This document shows, piece after piece, positions 1 through 10,919 of a DNA stretch of 64,000 nucleotides; positions within the stretch are counted from its first letter, which is position 1, and the number at the start of each line of letters is the position of its first letter. Made by a program: the position numbers and the translations under genes. The DNA lies in NCBI GenBank assembly GCA_900095095.1, contig FMBT01000290.1, positions 1 through 64,000 on the forward strand, in the 5' to 3' direction. The stretch is from Fragilariopsis cylindrus CCMP1102. Lineage: Eukaryota; Bacillariophyta; Bacillariophyceae; Bacillariales; Bacillariaceae. The notes under the pieces are model-generated. The model had not been told where the DNA came from. It saw nothing but the letters and a program-made list of their open reading frames with translations, and did no database searches.

Positions 1-949
1 ATAAAATATACTTATATGCCTTATATATATTTATGAGTATCTCATCATATATATATACATATATTTATACTACATAGTAAATCAAATGAGTTAAATTAAA
101 TTAAGGGGACCATAACATATCTACTGTTGATATACGTTCTGATCTGACACTACTAAGTTATATTCATTCCAAGCCTGACTGGGGGGGATTAAGATCCTTC
201 TCTCCTACAAACCCAACGTTATAGCTTTCGCTTATACAACCTATCAGTTATGTGGTATTAAACTTTGAAGGGCAGCATAAAATTGAATTTTATACTGCTT
301 AAGAATATACATTGTCGCAAAGTGGACAAATATGAATCATTTGAAGTGCCCTTGCACCATGATGTCATGTCTTGCCATATTCAGTTGAGCAGAAACCACC
401 TCACTCCCTATCTTCTAGCAATGTTCAGCAGATTCTTTGATAGTAGGTAGCAGGCAAGATCAGGTAGCAAAACGTTTATTGATTATTGTGGCGCTAGGCA
501 TTTCAATGTCCAGATTGGCTGTTGTACCCTTGGGGCAAAGCAGCCAAACTGAATGTGAGATGCAAAAGGATATGTCTAATGAAGCAAGTGGTTTGTCCTG
601 CTTTTCTAGCGGTTTCACGTCTAGGAAATTAATACCGGAGTGCAAGTGTTCAGTGAAGCTTTACATAAGAACGAAACAAAAAGTTGATTATATAGTACTA
701 TTATTGTGCAAACTACTTCACCCTTGGATGCTGTTAGTTCTTTTCTTTTCGCATGGAATTCTTTCATCTTATTATTTATATTTGTCTTGTTGAAATTGTC
801 GTTGTTGATAGTGGTTTCAAGATAAGATGCAAACTACACACACTATGAATATGCGGCCATGACAAAATACGACTGAAAAATTTAGAATTCCAAAAGTCCT
901 ATTATATTAGTTACATGTTTCATAATCCAGTCTCAAAACACAGAATATG
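1..949. other. Intergenic, no gene seen
   Basis: AT-rich sequence downstream of the glycosyltransferase gene. Short open frames on both strands (for example 437-793) have no recognisable domain or codon pattern. A G run sits near 181-187. I see nothing else to annotate. Confidence 0.6.
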
Positions 950-2885
950 CTAGTTTGCTTTTCCATATGGAGCTTCAATCGGCAAGTAAGCTCCTTCATT
1001 ACAATATCCCATATAGTGTTTTGGATTTAGATTTCCTATTCCTTTACCAGTCCGTCCCCAGGATACCTCTAATTGACTACGATATGTATACCATAAATGG
1101 TTCATTTCACGACACAATCGAAAGTCGGGGTTCTGGCTTTTATATGATAAGCACTTCCATGGCTTTTGACAGATTGTAAAATGAAAAGTAGCAACATCTG
1201 TCATGTTTTTATACCGACAATCTTCGCACACCTTTTCATTGGTTCGACATATCTTCATTTTATTATCTCTTTCAAGAAATGGTTTGTCACTCATATTATT
1301 ATAGATGCATCGATTCAACTCTACAGATGTACCGGGATGAAGATATTCATAAAACCAAGGAAACCTGTAAGTTGAGCAAACAAGACAGGACAGAAGAAAA
1401 AAAAATTGAGGATTCATTTTTCTGGAATATATACAAACATGTTTTTGATATTCCCAGGTCAAACAAATCAAAACAAGGTAAAAGTTTTTCAAAAGAGTAC
1501 TACAATTGTACATAACTTACAGTCCCTGTATCGTCATGCCTCCATGGAACGGTCCAACTTTGTTTCCCCAACCTTTTTTGATGTCATAATCACCTGATCG
1601 AACAATATTAATGAATTCATTATACGTATCAAGATTTGGTTTTATCATAAAGAATCCACCCTGAAATGGTTTATCAGAACGTTTTGGTGCAACTACATTA
1701 TAATCCTTTGTGAATAGTAACGATATATCATCAGGGATGATTTTGTCCGTTTTATTGGGCCACATAATTGGTATCTTAGCAAGCAATTCAGGAGACTCTT
1801 TGAACCGTTTTGGATTTAACATGAAATCTAATACATCATCCATGGGATTGCTTATTATTACATCTAAATCTAAATGAATAACGATGGGGTATTGTGTTAA
1901 TCGAAAGGATTCCAATTTGATCAATTCTTTCTATTAATTTTATTTTTTTGTATTATCAAAAGATGAAAATTTGTCGTTCGTTCGTTCGTTCGTTTGTTTG
2001 TTTGTTCGTTCGACCGATATGATATGATTGGATTGAATTCATCAATAGTAAGTAGCGAAGAAGAAGAAGTAGTAGCAGATGGCTGTGGTGTTAGTGCATC
2101 TTGCCGTATTAAAGTTATTGGGAAATCGAAAAAACAAAACGCAATGCTGTATGATCTTCACTATCATATATAATACAATATACAACAGTTAAGCGTAGCA
2201 TAGAATTTTAAGAAATAGGAAAAAAGCATTAGCTACTTACCTCTCCACAACAACCAGTTACACCGATTCGCTCTCGTAGTCCACCATCACCCTGGATTTC
2301 ATCTATATTAATAGGAGTCGGTCGTTCTAATAATATGAAACCTAAATTCTTTAATGGTAAAACACATTCAGTTGCATTAGGATGATATAATATTATATTA
2401 TCATATATATATTTCGATTTGAATTTGCTGTTTTTCTTGTTATTATTATTTTTGGCACTGTGTATATCAAGTGAATACTTTAAGACAGCAGCCCCATCAA
2501 TGAATGGATCTGATCCACATTGTGTAACCGTCGATGCGACACCGATCGTTATTATATTTTCATCACTGCCCCTGCCATAGTCGTTGTTGTTGTTGTTGGC
2601 TTTCCCAATTGCAACCATCTTATTTTTTTCGTCGTCGTCGTCGTCATCATCATTCTGACTACTACTGTCCTTTCTTCTTATTATTTCTGACTTTATGGTC
2701 GTTCTTTCTGATGATTCTTTCGAATTTATCAATGAAAAAAGAATCACAAGATATGCATTAACAATTAGAGCCAAGAAACAAACCAAAGACCGTGTGGTAC
2801 ATCTCAAAAACGATCGTCGTTGTTGCAGTTGTTGTTTTTGTGTTAATAGGCTACTTCGTTTCCGTCCTTTCGTTATACCTTCCAT
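950..2885 (-). CDS. GT8-type (glycogenin-like) glycosyltransferase, type II membrane protein, 3 exons
   Basis: Predicted exons are 2885-2241, 1930-1521 and 1364-950. Donors are GTAAGT in both introns, acceptors end in AG, and the joined frame is 489 codons plus stop. Near residues 30-50 there is a single hydrophobic signal-anchor after a basic N-terminus, typical of a Golgi type II enzyme. A disordered Asn/Asp stretch follows, then a GT-A fold: ITIGVAST near the start, the metal-binding DxD as HLDLDVI, GGFFMIKPN, and HGGMTIQG spanning the exon 2/3 junction. These are GT8 landmarks; such enzymes transfer a sugar from a nucleotide donor. The C-terminal part is Cys-rich (CRTNEKVCEDCRYKN and further Cys), suggesting a lumenal disulfide domain. 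Exon 2 begins at AAAGAATTG after the AG, giving GEKELIKLESFRLTQYPIV, which is continuous with the family. Acceptor substrate is unknown. Confidence 0.85.
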
Positions 2886-3946
2886 CCTCTTATGTTACTG
2901 CTGTAGTGATCGATGACCATTGCCGTATTCTGTTTTTATTTTATCACGCAATTATCGACAAACGCATGCCTCATAATACAAGCATACTGTAATCGTCGAA
3001 TGGCGATTAGTATTCGCACGGAGGAAGTAGGACTGTTTCAGCCCCATACTATGTTTTAGTACAGTAGCTAATTCATAGGTAGTTATAGCACAACTCAAAC
3101 AGAGTTCCATTTTTTGATGATCAATGTATATACTATTACAATTCTTTGCTCAAATATGCTTAGCCAACAAATAAATCCTTGTTGATTACACGTGTAGTAG
3201 TGAGTAGTTAGCCACCAGTAGTAACCCACTTTTAAACTTTGCAAGATGGATCCAGCTCCCTGATGCAGACAACCAAGTTCTCCAGTCAGTCTAGTTCAGT
3301 TTCTAGTTCTAGTTCTAGTTCCAGCACTCAATTCCAATTCCAAGAACAATGACAATGTCAGACCTTCATAGCTCATAGTGGCATCTACTACTACAGTATT
3401 GTTATTATGTCAGCCATCTTGTTATAGAAGTGGTTAAGCTACCGTAAGAAGAAAAAAATACCCCAACCCAATGACAAAGATAGCCGACTATTTACTAGCA
3501 CTCCAATAAAAACTAAAAGTACATTCAGTATACACTAATAAAACAATTAACTCATATCCATAAGATTGATAGCTATGTAACATCCAATACACAGTTATAT
3601 TATTAACATTAGTTTGGTTTGTGTGCTGGTATTCGCATTATTACAACTAGCTAGTGTAGAGAATATTACCAGCACAATCTCCGCTTGGGACTTCTTGCTA
3701 CAGTTAATTATTATAAAGGTATGCTTACCAATGCTTCTTCTTTATCATGACAGTCGTCTTCGTTTGGGCATGTGGTTGTCGTATTGTTACTTATAATTGC
3801 GATTGATGCTGGTTTTTTCTGTTTGTCAACTTACTTTTATCGTTGAAGTTGGAAGACTCTCATTACGTAGACTCCAACAATATGAGTATGACACAGTGAG
3901 GAAATCACTAATAGCTTCCAAAACATCTGATCCGGATACGATTGGC
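2886..3946. other. Intergenic, no confident gene
   Basis: Upstream of the glycosyltransferase start. It contains short T/A-rich repeats and a TAGTTC/CAGTTC word series around 3290-3330. A plus-strand frame at 3797-4087 is rich in charged residues but has no domain I recognise and lies antisense to the weak reading region at 3947-4590. No promoter motif is clear. Confidence 0.5.
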
Positions 3947-4590
3947 TTAACGGAACAAAAGAAGAAGTCCATAAATGAATACGTCTCGTCGTTTGAGAGA
4001 GAAAGAAACAAGAGATATTGCCGCGCCGGAAGCCATATCACAAAAAATACCGCAATGATTCGGCCAAAGTATACTGTATATGACTAGCTCTCTAAATCTT
4101 TCATTATACTTAGATGGTAGTATATTATAGCACCAAATAAGAATGCACAAGCAACACAAGAAAATAATCGGTATTCCTGCCGTTACTATAATAATTAGTA
4201 AAATTTCTAGGGGATGAATTTGTTTAGTTTGAAATGTAGGACAAAGGTGAGCAGTGCAAAAGCATACACTACTATTGCCTAGAACATTACTTTGCAAAGA
4301 CTTAGTGGACTCACTTTCCTTCTTTGCTTCGAATTTTGTGATGAATCAAATACCTCGTAGGCGTCCACGGAATTCGAGGGCAAATGAGCTTTCAAGTGGG
4401 GATATCTCACATAAACGTGTCACCATCTCCTCCAGCGACGATGACATCACCAGAATAATCATAGGGTATAAAATCCATTGGCATAAACTTTTTGGGTTCT
4501 CGTTTGCTCTTTGCTTCGTCGAGTGAGACGCAGTCAACATGAAAGATGGAATGTTTGATTGATTTCCATTCGTCGGTCGCTCGTCAAATT
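3947..4590 (-). pseudogene. Possible remnant of a single-pass membrane protein gene
   Basis: Three minus-strand frames each carry protein-like sequence that does not join. One frame reads KSKREPKKFMPMDFIPYDYS then GDVIVAGGDGDTF near 4515-4425. A second continues in another frame with NSVDAYEVFDSSQNSKQRRK near 4375-4320. A third, near 4230-4110, gives one strong membrane helix, EILLIIIVTAGIPIIFLCCL, followed by a short charged tail. The order ectodomain, helix, tail is what a type I membrane protein would show. I cannot find splice sites that join all parts, so decay, an indel in the sequence or a missed intron are all possible. Family unknown. Confidence 0.28.
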
Positions 4591-4641
4591 CAACTAGTAT
4601 TTGAATACTAGTCGTTTATTGCTGGTTTTTTGTTTGCTCAA

Positions 4642-5241
4642 TCAAGAACAACTAGGTGTTTTGAGATATATGCCTGCTGTCAGATCGTCTACTCCTACAT
4701 TATTACTATTTTTATCATCATCATCCTCATCGTCGTTGTCATCGTCGGGTGGAATGATCTCCCAATTTGAGTGTTCGTGTTCGTGCGTATTTCTCCTTTC
4801 TATTTCTACTTCTATCTCTATTTCTGTTCCTGTTCCTGTTTTTGTTTGTAGTTGTATTTTACCACATTCATGACATAAATCATAGTCACATTCTTTACAA
4901 TGATATCGTTCACCAAAAATTATTTTAATAGAGCATCCATCACATTCGTATACATCTAATTCAATAGGTTTCCGATCATAATCATCTGCCAAATAAATTC
5001 TATTCCTTTGCTTCGGTGAAAATCGAACAACTGACCTGCTACGTTTCTTCTTCTTCTTCTTTTTCTTCTTCTTCCTCCTGTTATCATTATCATCGGGCGT
5101 AGTATCTTTCGATATCAAAGGATGTGGTGTTGGTGGTTGTGAAGACGAGGTATCAACAATGTTTGACTGGCATGTTACCTCTCGTTTTTTGCAATGGGGG
5201 TGATTCCATGAGGACTCGTTCATGTTCATGTTCATATTCAT
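4642..5241 (-). CDS. ZZ-type zinc-finger protein, 199 aa
   Basis: The start is ATG at 5241, giving a (MN)4 N-terminus. A poly-Lys tract near residues 57-66 is followed by RSVVRFSPKQRNRIYLADDY, a short conserved-looking basic/aromatic block. The ZZ finger lies at about residues 96-126: ECDGCSIKIIFGERYHCKEC then DYDLCHEC, with C-x2-C, C-x2-C and C-x2-C pairs as in ZZ domains. These bind zinc and dock protein tails. The rest is acidic and low-complexity (TGTGTEIEIEVEIE, DDDNDDEDDDDK). No catalytic domain is present, so it is probably an adaptor or nuclear protein. The Lys tract could serve as a nuclear signal. The single exon is intact. Confidence 0.75.
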   Translation of the reverse strand: MNMNMNMNESSWNHPHCKKREVTCQSNIVDTSSSQPPTPHPLISKDTTPDDNDNRRKKKKKKKKKKRSRSVVRFSPKQRNRIYLADDYDRKPIELDVYECDGCSIKIIFGERYHCKECDYDLCHECGKIQLQTKTGTGTEIEIEVEIERRNTHEHEHSNWEIIPPDDDNDDEDDDDKNSNNVGVDDLTAGIYLKTPSCS

Positions 5242-5996
5242 GCTGCTGCTGTTGTTGTTGTTGTTGCTGTTGCTGTTGTTGTTGCTGCTGTTTGATGTTA
5301 ACGTCGTCGGTCGTCGGTCTTCCGTCTTAATGGCTAAGCAAAAACATCCAATCCGCTGCTGTAGATTATAATGCGATAGAAGTCGCCGAGATACTATTCA
5401 TGCATCTGTACTTCGAAGTACATAAAATGTACTGGTTCTGTTGCTGTAAACGTTACTACTAATACCGTAGCTGCTATTAATAGAGTATTGAAATATTAGG
5501 TCTCGTGATGATGTCTGTGTAAAATAGTTTTTTGCGCAATACGCGCCCTTTTATACCGATCAAAGATCAATAAAATAATAATAATATTGTACAGTACAGT
5601 ACTGTAGGACTACACTAGCCTAAGTTACTTCTACTAACTTAGTATCAATTCGATCGAGCACAGCAAAATTTCATGCTAAGCTTCAAGCTACTTATTATAT
5701 TGAAGGGAGCAGAAACAATATTGTTGGTCGTCACAAATAACGCTTTCTAAAACAACAGTACCGCCACAATTTAAAAAGACGAAAATCTCATTGATAATTT
5801 TCCTAGACTTGGCAACAAATTGTCTGAATATTTAGAACTACTTTCCTGATCGAACACTCAAGGCAATCCGAACACGTTCTTCCAAAGGTTTTGCCCGCAG
5901 TATTCCTGTTCCCGAGGAGGCAACTGCTTACTACTATAACAACGAGAACGAGAAGAACGACCACCGACACCACGTAGCATCAATAATAGCGCATCT
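5242..5996. other. Intergenic between divergent genes, with a decayed tandem duplication
   Basis: Holds CTG/TTG triplet repeats at about 5240-5292 beside the ZZ gene start. At about 5905-6010 there is a degraded copy of the sequence found at about 6058-6150, at the start of the neighbouring plus-strand gene. The first copy is out of frame and includes a TAA at 5937-5939, so the coding start is placed at 5997. No clear TATA-like element was recognised. Confidence 0.5.
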
Positions 5997-7808
5997 ATGA
6001 ACAACGGTGATTCCAGTAGTAGTGTCGTCGTCGGTTCAGGTGGTAGCATTATTCCATTTCCCGATGAGGTAAATGCTACTAGTATAACAACGACCACCGA
6101 CACCACCGACAACAATAATAGCGCTTCTATTAACAACGGTGACAATAGTAACATCATCAACAGTAATATGAATACGCCTGATACGCTTTTTGGACCTAAT
6201 AACGACATTGATATGACTAATAGTTCTACTGCTGCTACTGCTACTGCCATTCCTACTCCTACCGTTAATAGGAACAGTAATAATAATAGTGCTAGTAGTC
6301 ATCATGCGGCATTATTGCAACAGAATTTTGCTATTATGCAACAAAATGCTAAAGCATTACAGCATTTACAACAAACGAATATTTTTTTGGCAGCGAATCC
6401 TACGGCAGCAACAACAACCATACTTGCATTGAATCCAACACTACTCGCTCCTCCTATTGGTTGTGCTGCTATCGGAGCTGCTTCTATCAATAATAACTCT
6501 ATTATATCAACAATATCTGATGATGATAATATTAATAAAAACAAGAACATTGATGTCAACATCACTGAATCAGCTACAATAACAGATCAGCAGCAGCAGC
6601 AGCAGCAGCAGCAGTCGTCCGAAAAACAACAACAACAACAACAGCAGCACCAATCGACGCCACTTATTTCGATTGGAGGTGCACCACTGGGAGATGAAAC
6701 TTCACAACTGCAAGCAGACGGAGATACCACCAATAGTACCAACATCAACAACATCATCAGCGAAAACAATAATAATAATAATAATAATAACAACACTGCT
6801 AACATCTTACAGACAGCAACGATGCTGCAGAGCGATATGGACAGTAAAAATAGCAATAACAATGGTGTAATAGCGGAGGGGAATGGTGATAGTGATGGTG
6901 CTGTAGCAGCTGCCAACGCTGCCGCATCTATGTTACCCTTGCCAGTAATGAATATGGATGATAATAATATGTTGTCGTCGTCGTTATCTTCTTCCTTTCC
7001 AATGATTGGAGAACATTCCAATATTTTCAATTCTCCAAACAAAACAATCATCTTTGGAAATAATAGCCATAATATCAGCCATAACAACTTCTACAATAGC
7101 GCCGCTGCCGCTGCTGCTGTAGCAGCTTCAATGAATTCAGGACTTATATCGCTTCGGCAACAACAGCAACAACAGCAACAGCAGCAAACACTCCAACAGC
7201 AACAGCAACAGCAACACGTCCGATCTATGGTACATTTACAGCACCAACCACCGTCATCATTGAGTAACAGTGTTGATATTTCATTCGACCAGAAGCAGCA
7301 GAAACACCACCACCAACAACAAAAACAAAAAAGCAAATCGCTTCTTTCACGTCCGTTATATTTGGAACACGATTCTAGCTGTTTAACGGCCTACCAATGC
7401 TTTCTTCGAAAACAAATCGAACTATTCGAGGCAGGACACGAAGAATTGAATGGAACTGCACAGGGCCGGAACACGCCACTAAAATATGGACAAGTTGGTA
7501 TTCGTTGTCGACATTGTTCACATTTGCCTAAACCCTTAAGAGCGAGAGGAAGTGTCTATTTTTCAAGAACTATTGATGGTGTTTATCAAGTGTCACAAAA
7601 TATGTCGAAAATACATTTTTTGCAGGCTTGTACCTTAGTCCCCGAGCATACCAAGGACCAACTCAAGTCCTTACAAAGTGTTAGTAGTCGTGCGTCTGGT
7701 GGAAAAGAATATTGGGCGGAAGGACTACGAGTATTAGGTATTATAGAAGAAGGCGGGATATTGAGGTTCGCATCAAATTCTACAATAAACGAAGATGATG
7801 ATCATTAG
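5997..7808 (+). CDS. Poly-Q/N protein with conserved C-terminal Cys/His domain, 603 aa
   Basis: Residues 1-455 are low-complexity: runs of Asn, Gln, Ser and Ala, with Q tracts near residues 197-217, 388-404 and 435-445. The conserved part is about 455-600: SRPLYLEHDSSCLTAYQCFL, RKQIELFEAGHEEL, KYGQVGIRCRHCSHLP, GSVYFSRTIDGVYQVSQNMS and HFLQACTLVPE. The RCRHC pair plus a later HFLQAC suggests a small metal-binding fold. From general knowledge this domain recurs in many diatom proteins with long disordered leaders, but its function is not known to me. An in-frame TAA at 5937 limits the start to ATG 5997. The regulatory-looking architecture (Q/N tract plus zinc-like domain) suggests a nuclear role, which is inference. 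Confidence 0.8.
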   Translation: MNNGDSSSSVVVGSGGSIIPFPDEVNATSITTTTDTTDNNNSASINNGDNSNIINSNMNTPDTLFGPNNDIDMTNSSTAATATAIPTPTVNRNSNNNSASSHHAALLQQNFAIMQQNAKALQHLQQTNIFLAANPTAATTTILALNPTLLAPPIGCAAIGAASINNNSIISTISDDDNINKNKNIDVNITESATITDQQQQQQQQQSSEKQQQQQQQHQSTPLISIGGAPLGDETSQLQADGDTTNSTNINNIISENNNNNNNNNNTANILQTATMLQSDMDSKNSNNNGVIAEGNGDSDGAVAAANAAASMLPLPVMNMDDNNMLSSSLSSSFPMIGEHSNIFNSPNKTIIFGNNSHNISHNNFYNSAAAAAAVAASMNSGLISLRQQQQQQQQQQTLQQQQQQQHVRSMVHLQHQPPSSLSNSVDISFDQKQQKHHHQQQKQKSKSLLSRPLYLEHDSSCLTAYQCFLRKQIELFEAGHEELNGTAQGRNTPLKYGQVGIRCRHCSHLPKPLRARGSVYFSRTIDGVYQVSQNMSKIHFLQACTLVPEHTKDQLKSLQSVSSRASGGKEYWAEGLRVLGIIEEGGILRFASNSTINEDDDH

Positions 7809-8246
7809 CACTAGCTAGTATATGAAATACGGCAATACATACCATGGGTATTATTCCAATAAATGTAAATTATGGACTGAAATAAGAAAAAGAAAACTTT
7901 TCTATCCTCGGTATCAATGAGGGATGTTGCATAAAGACAAGTTGAGATCTTCTCTTATATACTGTATTGTAAGCATAAATAGATGTTTGATTTGATTTGA
8001 TTTGATTTGTTCATTCATTAGTCTATATTTTTACGATTTATATGTTAGATAATAAATTGTGCCGTATCGGTAACTGCGTGTATTAGCTATTCAATGCGTA
8101 TTGAATACAATACATGTACATAACTACCTTACATTTCTGAGAGCCTTTTGATAATGTACATATATTTGTAGAATAATATTGAGTTGAAAGACTGTTGCTT
8201 TTTTGAGTTTAATTTTTTAGGTTTATTGAGTTTCCTTTTCTTTTCT
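7809..8246. other. Convergent 3' intergenic region
   Basis: Lies between the ends of the 5997 (+) and 8247 (-) genes. It contains a short TTTGA tandem at about 7985-8008 and a repeated ATTGAATACAATACATGTA-like stretch, and no reading frame of note. Confidence 0.6.
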
Positions 8247-10088
8247 TCATACTGTAGCCTCTTTTACCTTCCATGTACGTTCCTCCTTCTTCCCTGATGA
8301 TCCCAACCACTCATCCACTCTAGAAGTACCTGTAGAACTTGGAGTACCATATCTCTTCTTGGCACGTTCTTTTGACTTACGAGTATTGGAGAATGGATCT
8401 GTCCCAGGTAAGTAATCATCTGGTCTCGAGGTAGTTCCCTGGCGCTGGTGTGTGCTTGCGAAGTAGGTTGCAACTTCATTTAAATTCGTAGTATTACTAT
8501 CATTATTATCTCCTCCTTCTGTCAACGATTCTGTTATTGTTTTGTTGTTGTTGTTATTGTTGTTGTTGTCCTTTGGCTTTTGCACTGTTTCTAGTTTGGC
8601 AGGCTTCTCTGTCTTCTTAAGTGATTCAATCCCTATAACTTCTCTCTTGGTCTCGTTTGCTGCTGCTGCTGTTGCTTCTGCTTGTTTAGGAAATTTTTTG
8701 TTATATGAATCCCTGATACTTGACGACTGTACGACTGTATTGCTATTTTTGTTAATATTATCATTATTTGATTTTTTGGTGGAGTCTTTCGTATACGATG
8801 TTGCCCTAGTTAATGCCTGTATACCAACTTTCTCACTACCGATTGTTTTAGAATTTTGCTGCTGTTGAGAATGTGAGGAAGTTGATTTCATCCTTCTGAA
8901 TGCTGGAGGGACCACCATCTTATCCTTTGAAGGTGGCATCCATCTACGAGTCACTCTGGGTGATTGAGAACTATCTGAAATACTATCACTTCGAGATGAT
9001 GAAGATGTCGTTGTAGATTTCGAACTCTTTGACGACCGACTTGAAGTGGGTGATGGATAACTTTTTTCGGTAACTTCTTCTTCTTCTTTGTTGTCATTTT
9101 CAAGATCAACACTAATACTGATATCAATTTCATCATCGTTGTCATCGTCGTCATCATCAGCATCATCAAAGGAGCCATAACTGCTACTCCCACCACCACT
9201 CCTCTTACTGTTACTACTATAATTGGACGAACGTGATACTGGTTTCGTTGGCAAACTCCTACTAAATTTCACACCACGTCCGTTCGTACCAGAACGATTC
9301 TTGCTCTTACTCTTACTATAATTATCACTATGAGAGGAGGAACTGACATCTGCCGATGATGTGTATCGTTCAATTTCTAAATCATGTGCCGACGCGCTTC
9401 TGCTGCTTTTTCCATATTTTGCCGCCAACGGTGGAGGTCTCGTCAAGAGAGATGCGCGTAAGTCTGATGCAGATGAAGTAGATGATTTCGAACTAACATC
9501 ATCTTCTTGGATCTTCATCATTGGTTTCGACGGTACAGCAGCTTTTGCTGTTTGTGCTCTATGTCGAGCAATTGCACGACGTGCCGCATTCGGACGGACC
9601 TGACTTACTTTATCTTTTGTTTTCCCTCCTCCTGTTGCTGTTGCTGTTGCTGTTGATGGGGGTGGTGGAAGTACACCATCGTCATACGATTTCGTACCGA
9701 TCTGTTGAATTGGTGGGATATTTACATTCTTAGCAGCAGCAGGACTACTACCATTACGACCACTTTTACGAACTTCAGGATAAAATTCTTCTTCGGGGAC
9801 CGGTTGTCTCGTCATAACAGTCGGTGTCGTCATTTCACTCATAACAGAAACATCGTCAGAATGGCCACAACCAATAGTAGGATAGTTCGGTTCCGGTTTT
9901 GGTTCCCATACAGGTGGTAGTGGTTGATCCTGCTGCTTGGTTATTTCCCCCTTCTCTGATGAAGCCAAGGCCGCCAACGCTAATAGTTCAGGATTGTTAA
10001 GTGCATCAACTAGTTCTGGTGACTCCGCCAGCATCAGTTGAAGTTTCCGGAATTTCGCCAACGTTGCTGAATCGAAATTATCGGCCAT
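8247..10088 (-). CDS. Disordered protein with conserved N-terminus and C-terminal RxDxW motif, 613 aa
   Basis: No known enzyme domain. Residues 1-48 form a helical, hydrophobic block (TLAKFRKLQLMLAESPELVD, ALNNPELLALAALAS). The middle 50-530 is Ser/Lys/Asp-rich and disordered, with basic clusters and an acidic tract DDADDDDDDNDDEIDISISV. The tail has RPDDYLPGTDPFSNTRKSKE and ends RVDEWLGSSGKKEERTWKVK. That last motif (R-x-D-x-W, Gly, then R-[ST]-W-[KR]-V-K) also occurs twice in the 22095-23318 protein, so it is a defined short module. The single exon starts at ATG 10088. A helical N-terminus plus short repeated peptides suggests a scaffold or cytoskeletal adaptor; function unknown. Confidence 0.75.
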   Translation of the reverse strand: MADNFDSATLAKFRKLQLMLAESPELVDALNNPELLALAALASSEKGEITKQQDQPLPPVWEPKPEPNYPTIGCGHSDDVSVMSEMTTPTVMTRQPVPEEEFYPEVRKSGRNGSSPAAAKNVNIPPIQQIGTKSYDDGVLPPPPSTATATATGGGKTKDKVSQVRPNAARRAIARHRAQTAKAAVPSKPMMKIQEDDVSSKSSTSSASDLRASLLTRPPPLAAKYGKSSRSASAHDLEIERYTSSADVSSSSHSDNYSKSKSKNRSGTNGRGVKFSRSLPTKPVSRSSNYSSNSKRSGGGSSSYGSFDDADDDDDDNDDEIDISISVDLENDNKEEEEVTEKSYPSPTSSRSSKSSKSTTTSSSSRSDSISDSSQSPRVTRRWMPPSKDKMVVPPAFRRMKSTSSHSQQQQNSKTIGSEKVGIQALTRATSYTKDSTKKSNNDNINKNSNTVVQSSSIRDSYNKKFPKQAEATAAAANETKREVIGIESLKKTEKPAKLETVQKPKDNNNNNNNNKTITESLTEGGDNNDSNTTNLNEVATYFASTHQRQGTTSRPDDYLPGTDPFSNTRKSKERAKKRYGTPSSTGTSRVDEWLGSSGKKEERTWKVKEATV

Positions 10089-10523
10089 GGTGACGGCTTT
10101 CTTTCTGTTACCCTATCCTATATTATTGGGCTGATTGGGCTGATTGGGCTGATTGGGCTGATTGGCCTGTATTTTTAGTTTATTATGTTAAACTTAGACA
10201 CGGTATGTAAGTTATTCATTACTCTTTTCCACTGTGTTATAACACTTATTGCTTCACATCAAAAGAAGGAAGGCTAGTTGTTTTTCGCCTTTGACACGAC
10301 AGCGATCAAAAGAAGAAGTTGAATCAAAGTAAGATATTATTTCTTAGTTACTACCGTAGCACGTGCGAACAAATAGTTAGGACCTACACCATAACAAGAC
10401 ACTGTTATGCTGTGAGCAGGGGAGTCAGTGTGTCGTGGATACGCGCAATGACTTTCACTAATTCAAATTATTTAACAAGGAAGTCATCAGAAAGTCATTA
10501 ATCGTTACTCCAAGATAGTATCA
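10089..10523. other. Upstream region with 9-bp tandem repeat
   Basis: Five copies of a 9-bp unit (ATTGGGCTG, the last ATTGGCCTG) lie at 10125-10169, about 40 bp upstream of the start codon of the minus-strand gene at 10088, so probably in its 5' UTR or promoter. No gene seen in the rest. Confidence 0.6.
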
Positions 10524-10919
10524 TAATTTGGACACTCAATAATATATTAGACGCACTATTATGATAACAAGATAATGTACAGTAGTATCATTGTTAAATA
10601 ATTATTTGATTTGTATCTCTTCTAATTTGGACACTCAATAATATATTAGACGCACTATTATGATAACAAGATAATGTACAGTAGTATCATTGTTAAATAA
10701 TTATTTGATTTGTATCTCTTCTAATTTGGACACTCAATAATATATTAGACGCACTATTATGATAACAAGATAATGTACAGTAGTATCATTGTTAAATAAT
10801 TATTTGATTTGTATCTCTTCTAATTTGGACACTCAATAATATATTAGACGCACTATTATGATAACAAGATAATGTACAGTAGTATCATTGTTAAATAATT
10901 ATTTGATTTGTATCTCTTC
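10524..10919. repeat. 99-bp tandem satellite, four copies
   Basis: Copies start at 10524, 10623, 10722 and 10821 with an exact 99-bp period and no differences that I could see between units. Each begins TAATTTGGACACTCAATAAT and ends in ATTTGTATCTCTTC. A CT dinucleotide run (about 10914-10931) follows the last copy. Near-identity implies recent expansion or homogenisation. There are no spacers between units and no reading frame across it. Confidence 0.95.

Noticed and set aside
437-793. Plus-strand frame of 118 codons near the left edge
   Set aside because: No domain, no conserved motif, and Cys/Leu-rich chance-like composition.
2534-2992. Plus-strand frames opposite the glycosyltransferase N-terminus
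   Set aside because: They mirror the Asn/Asp and Ser repeats of exon 1 of the minus-strand gene and lack independent support.
3797-4087. Charged 96-codon plus-strand frame (TVRKSLIASKTSDPDTIGL)
   Set aside because: Looks somewhat protein-like, but overlaps the weak membrane-protein remnant on the other strand and has no start context or homology I can recognise.
5124-5330. Poly-Cys plus-strand frame
   Set aside because: It is translation of the CTG/TTG triplet repeat beside the ZZ gene start.
10524-10919. CRISPR-like array
   Set aside because: The 99-bp units are directly adjacent without spacers; it is a simple tandem satellite in a eukaryotic genome.
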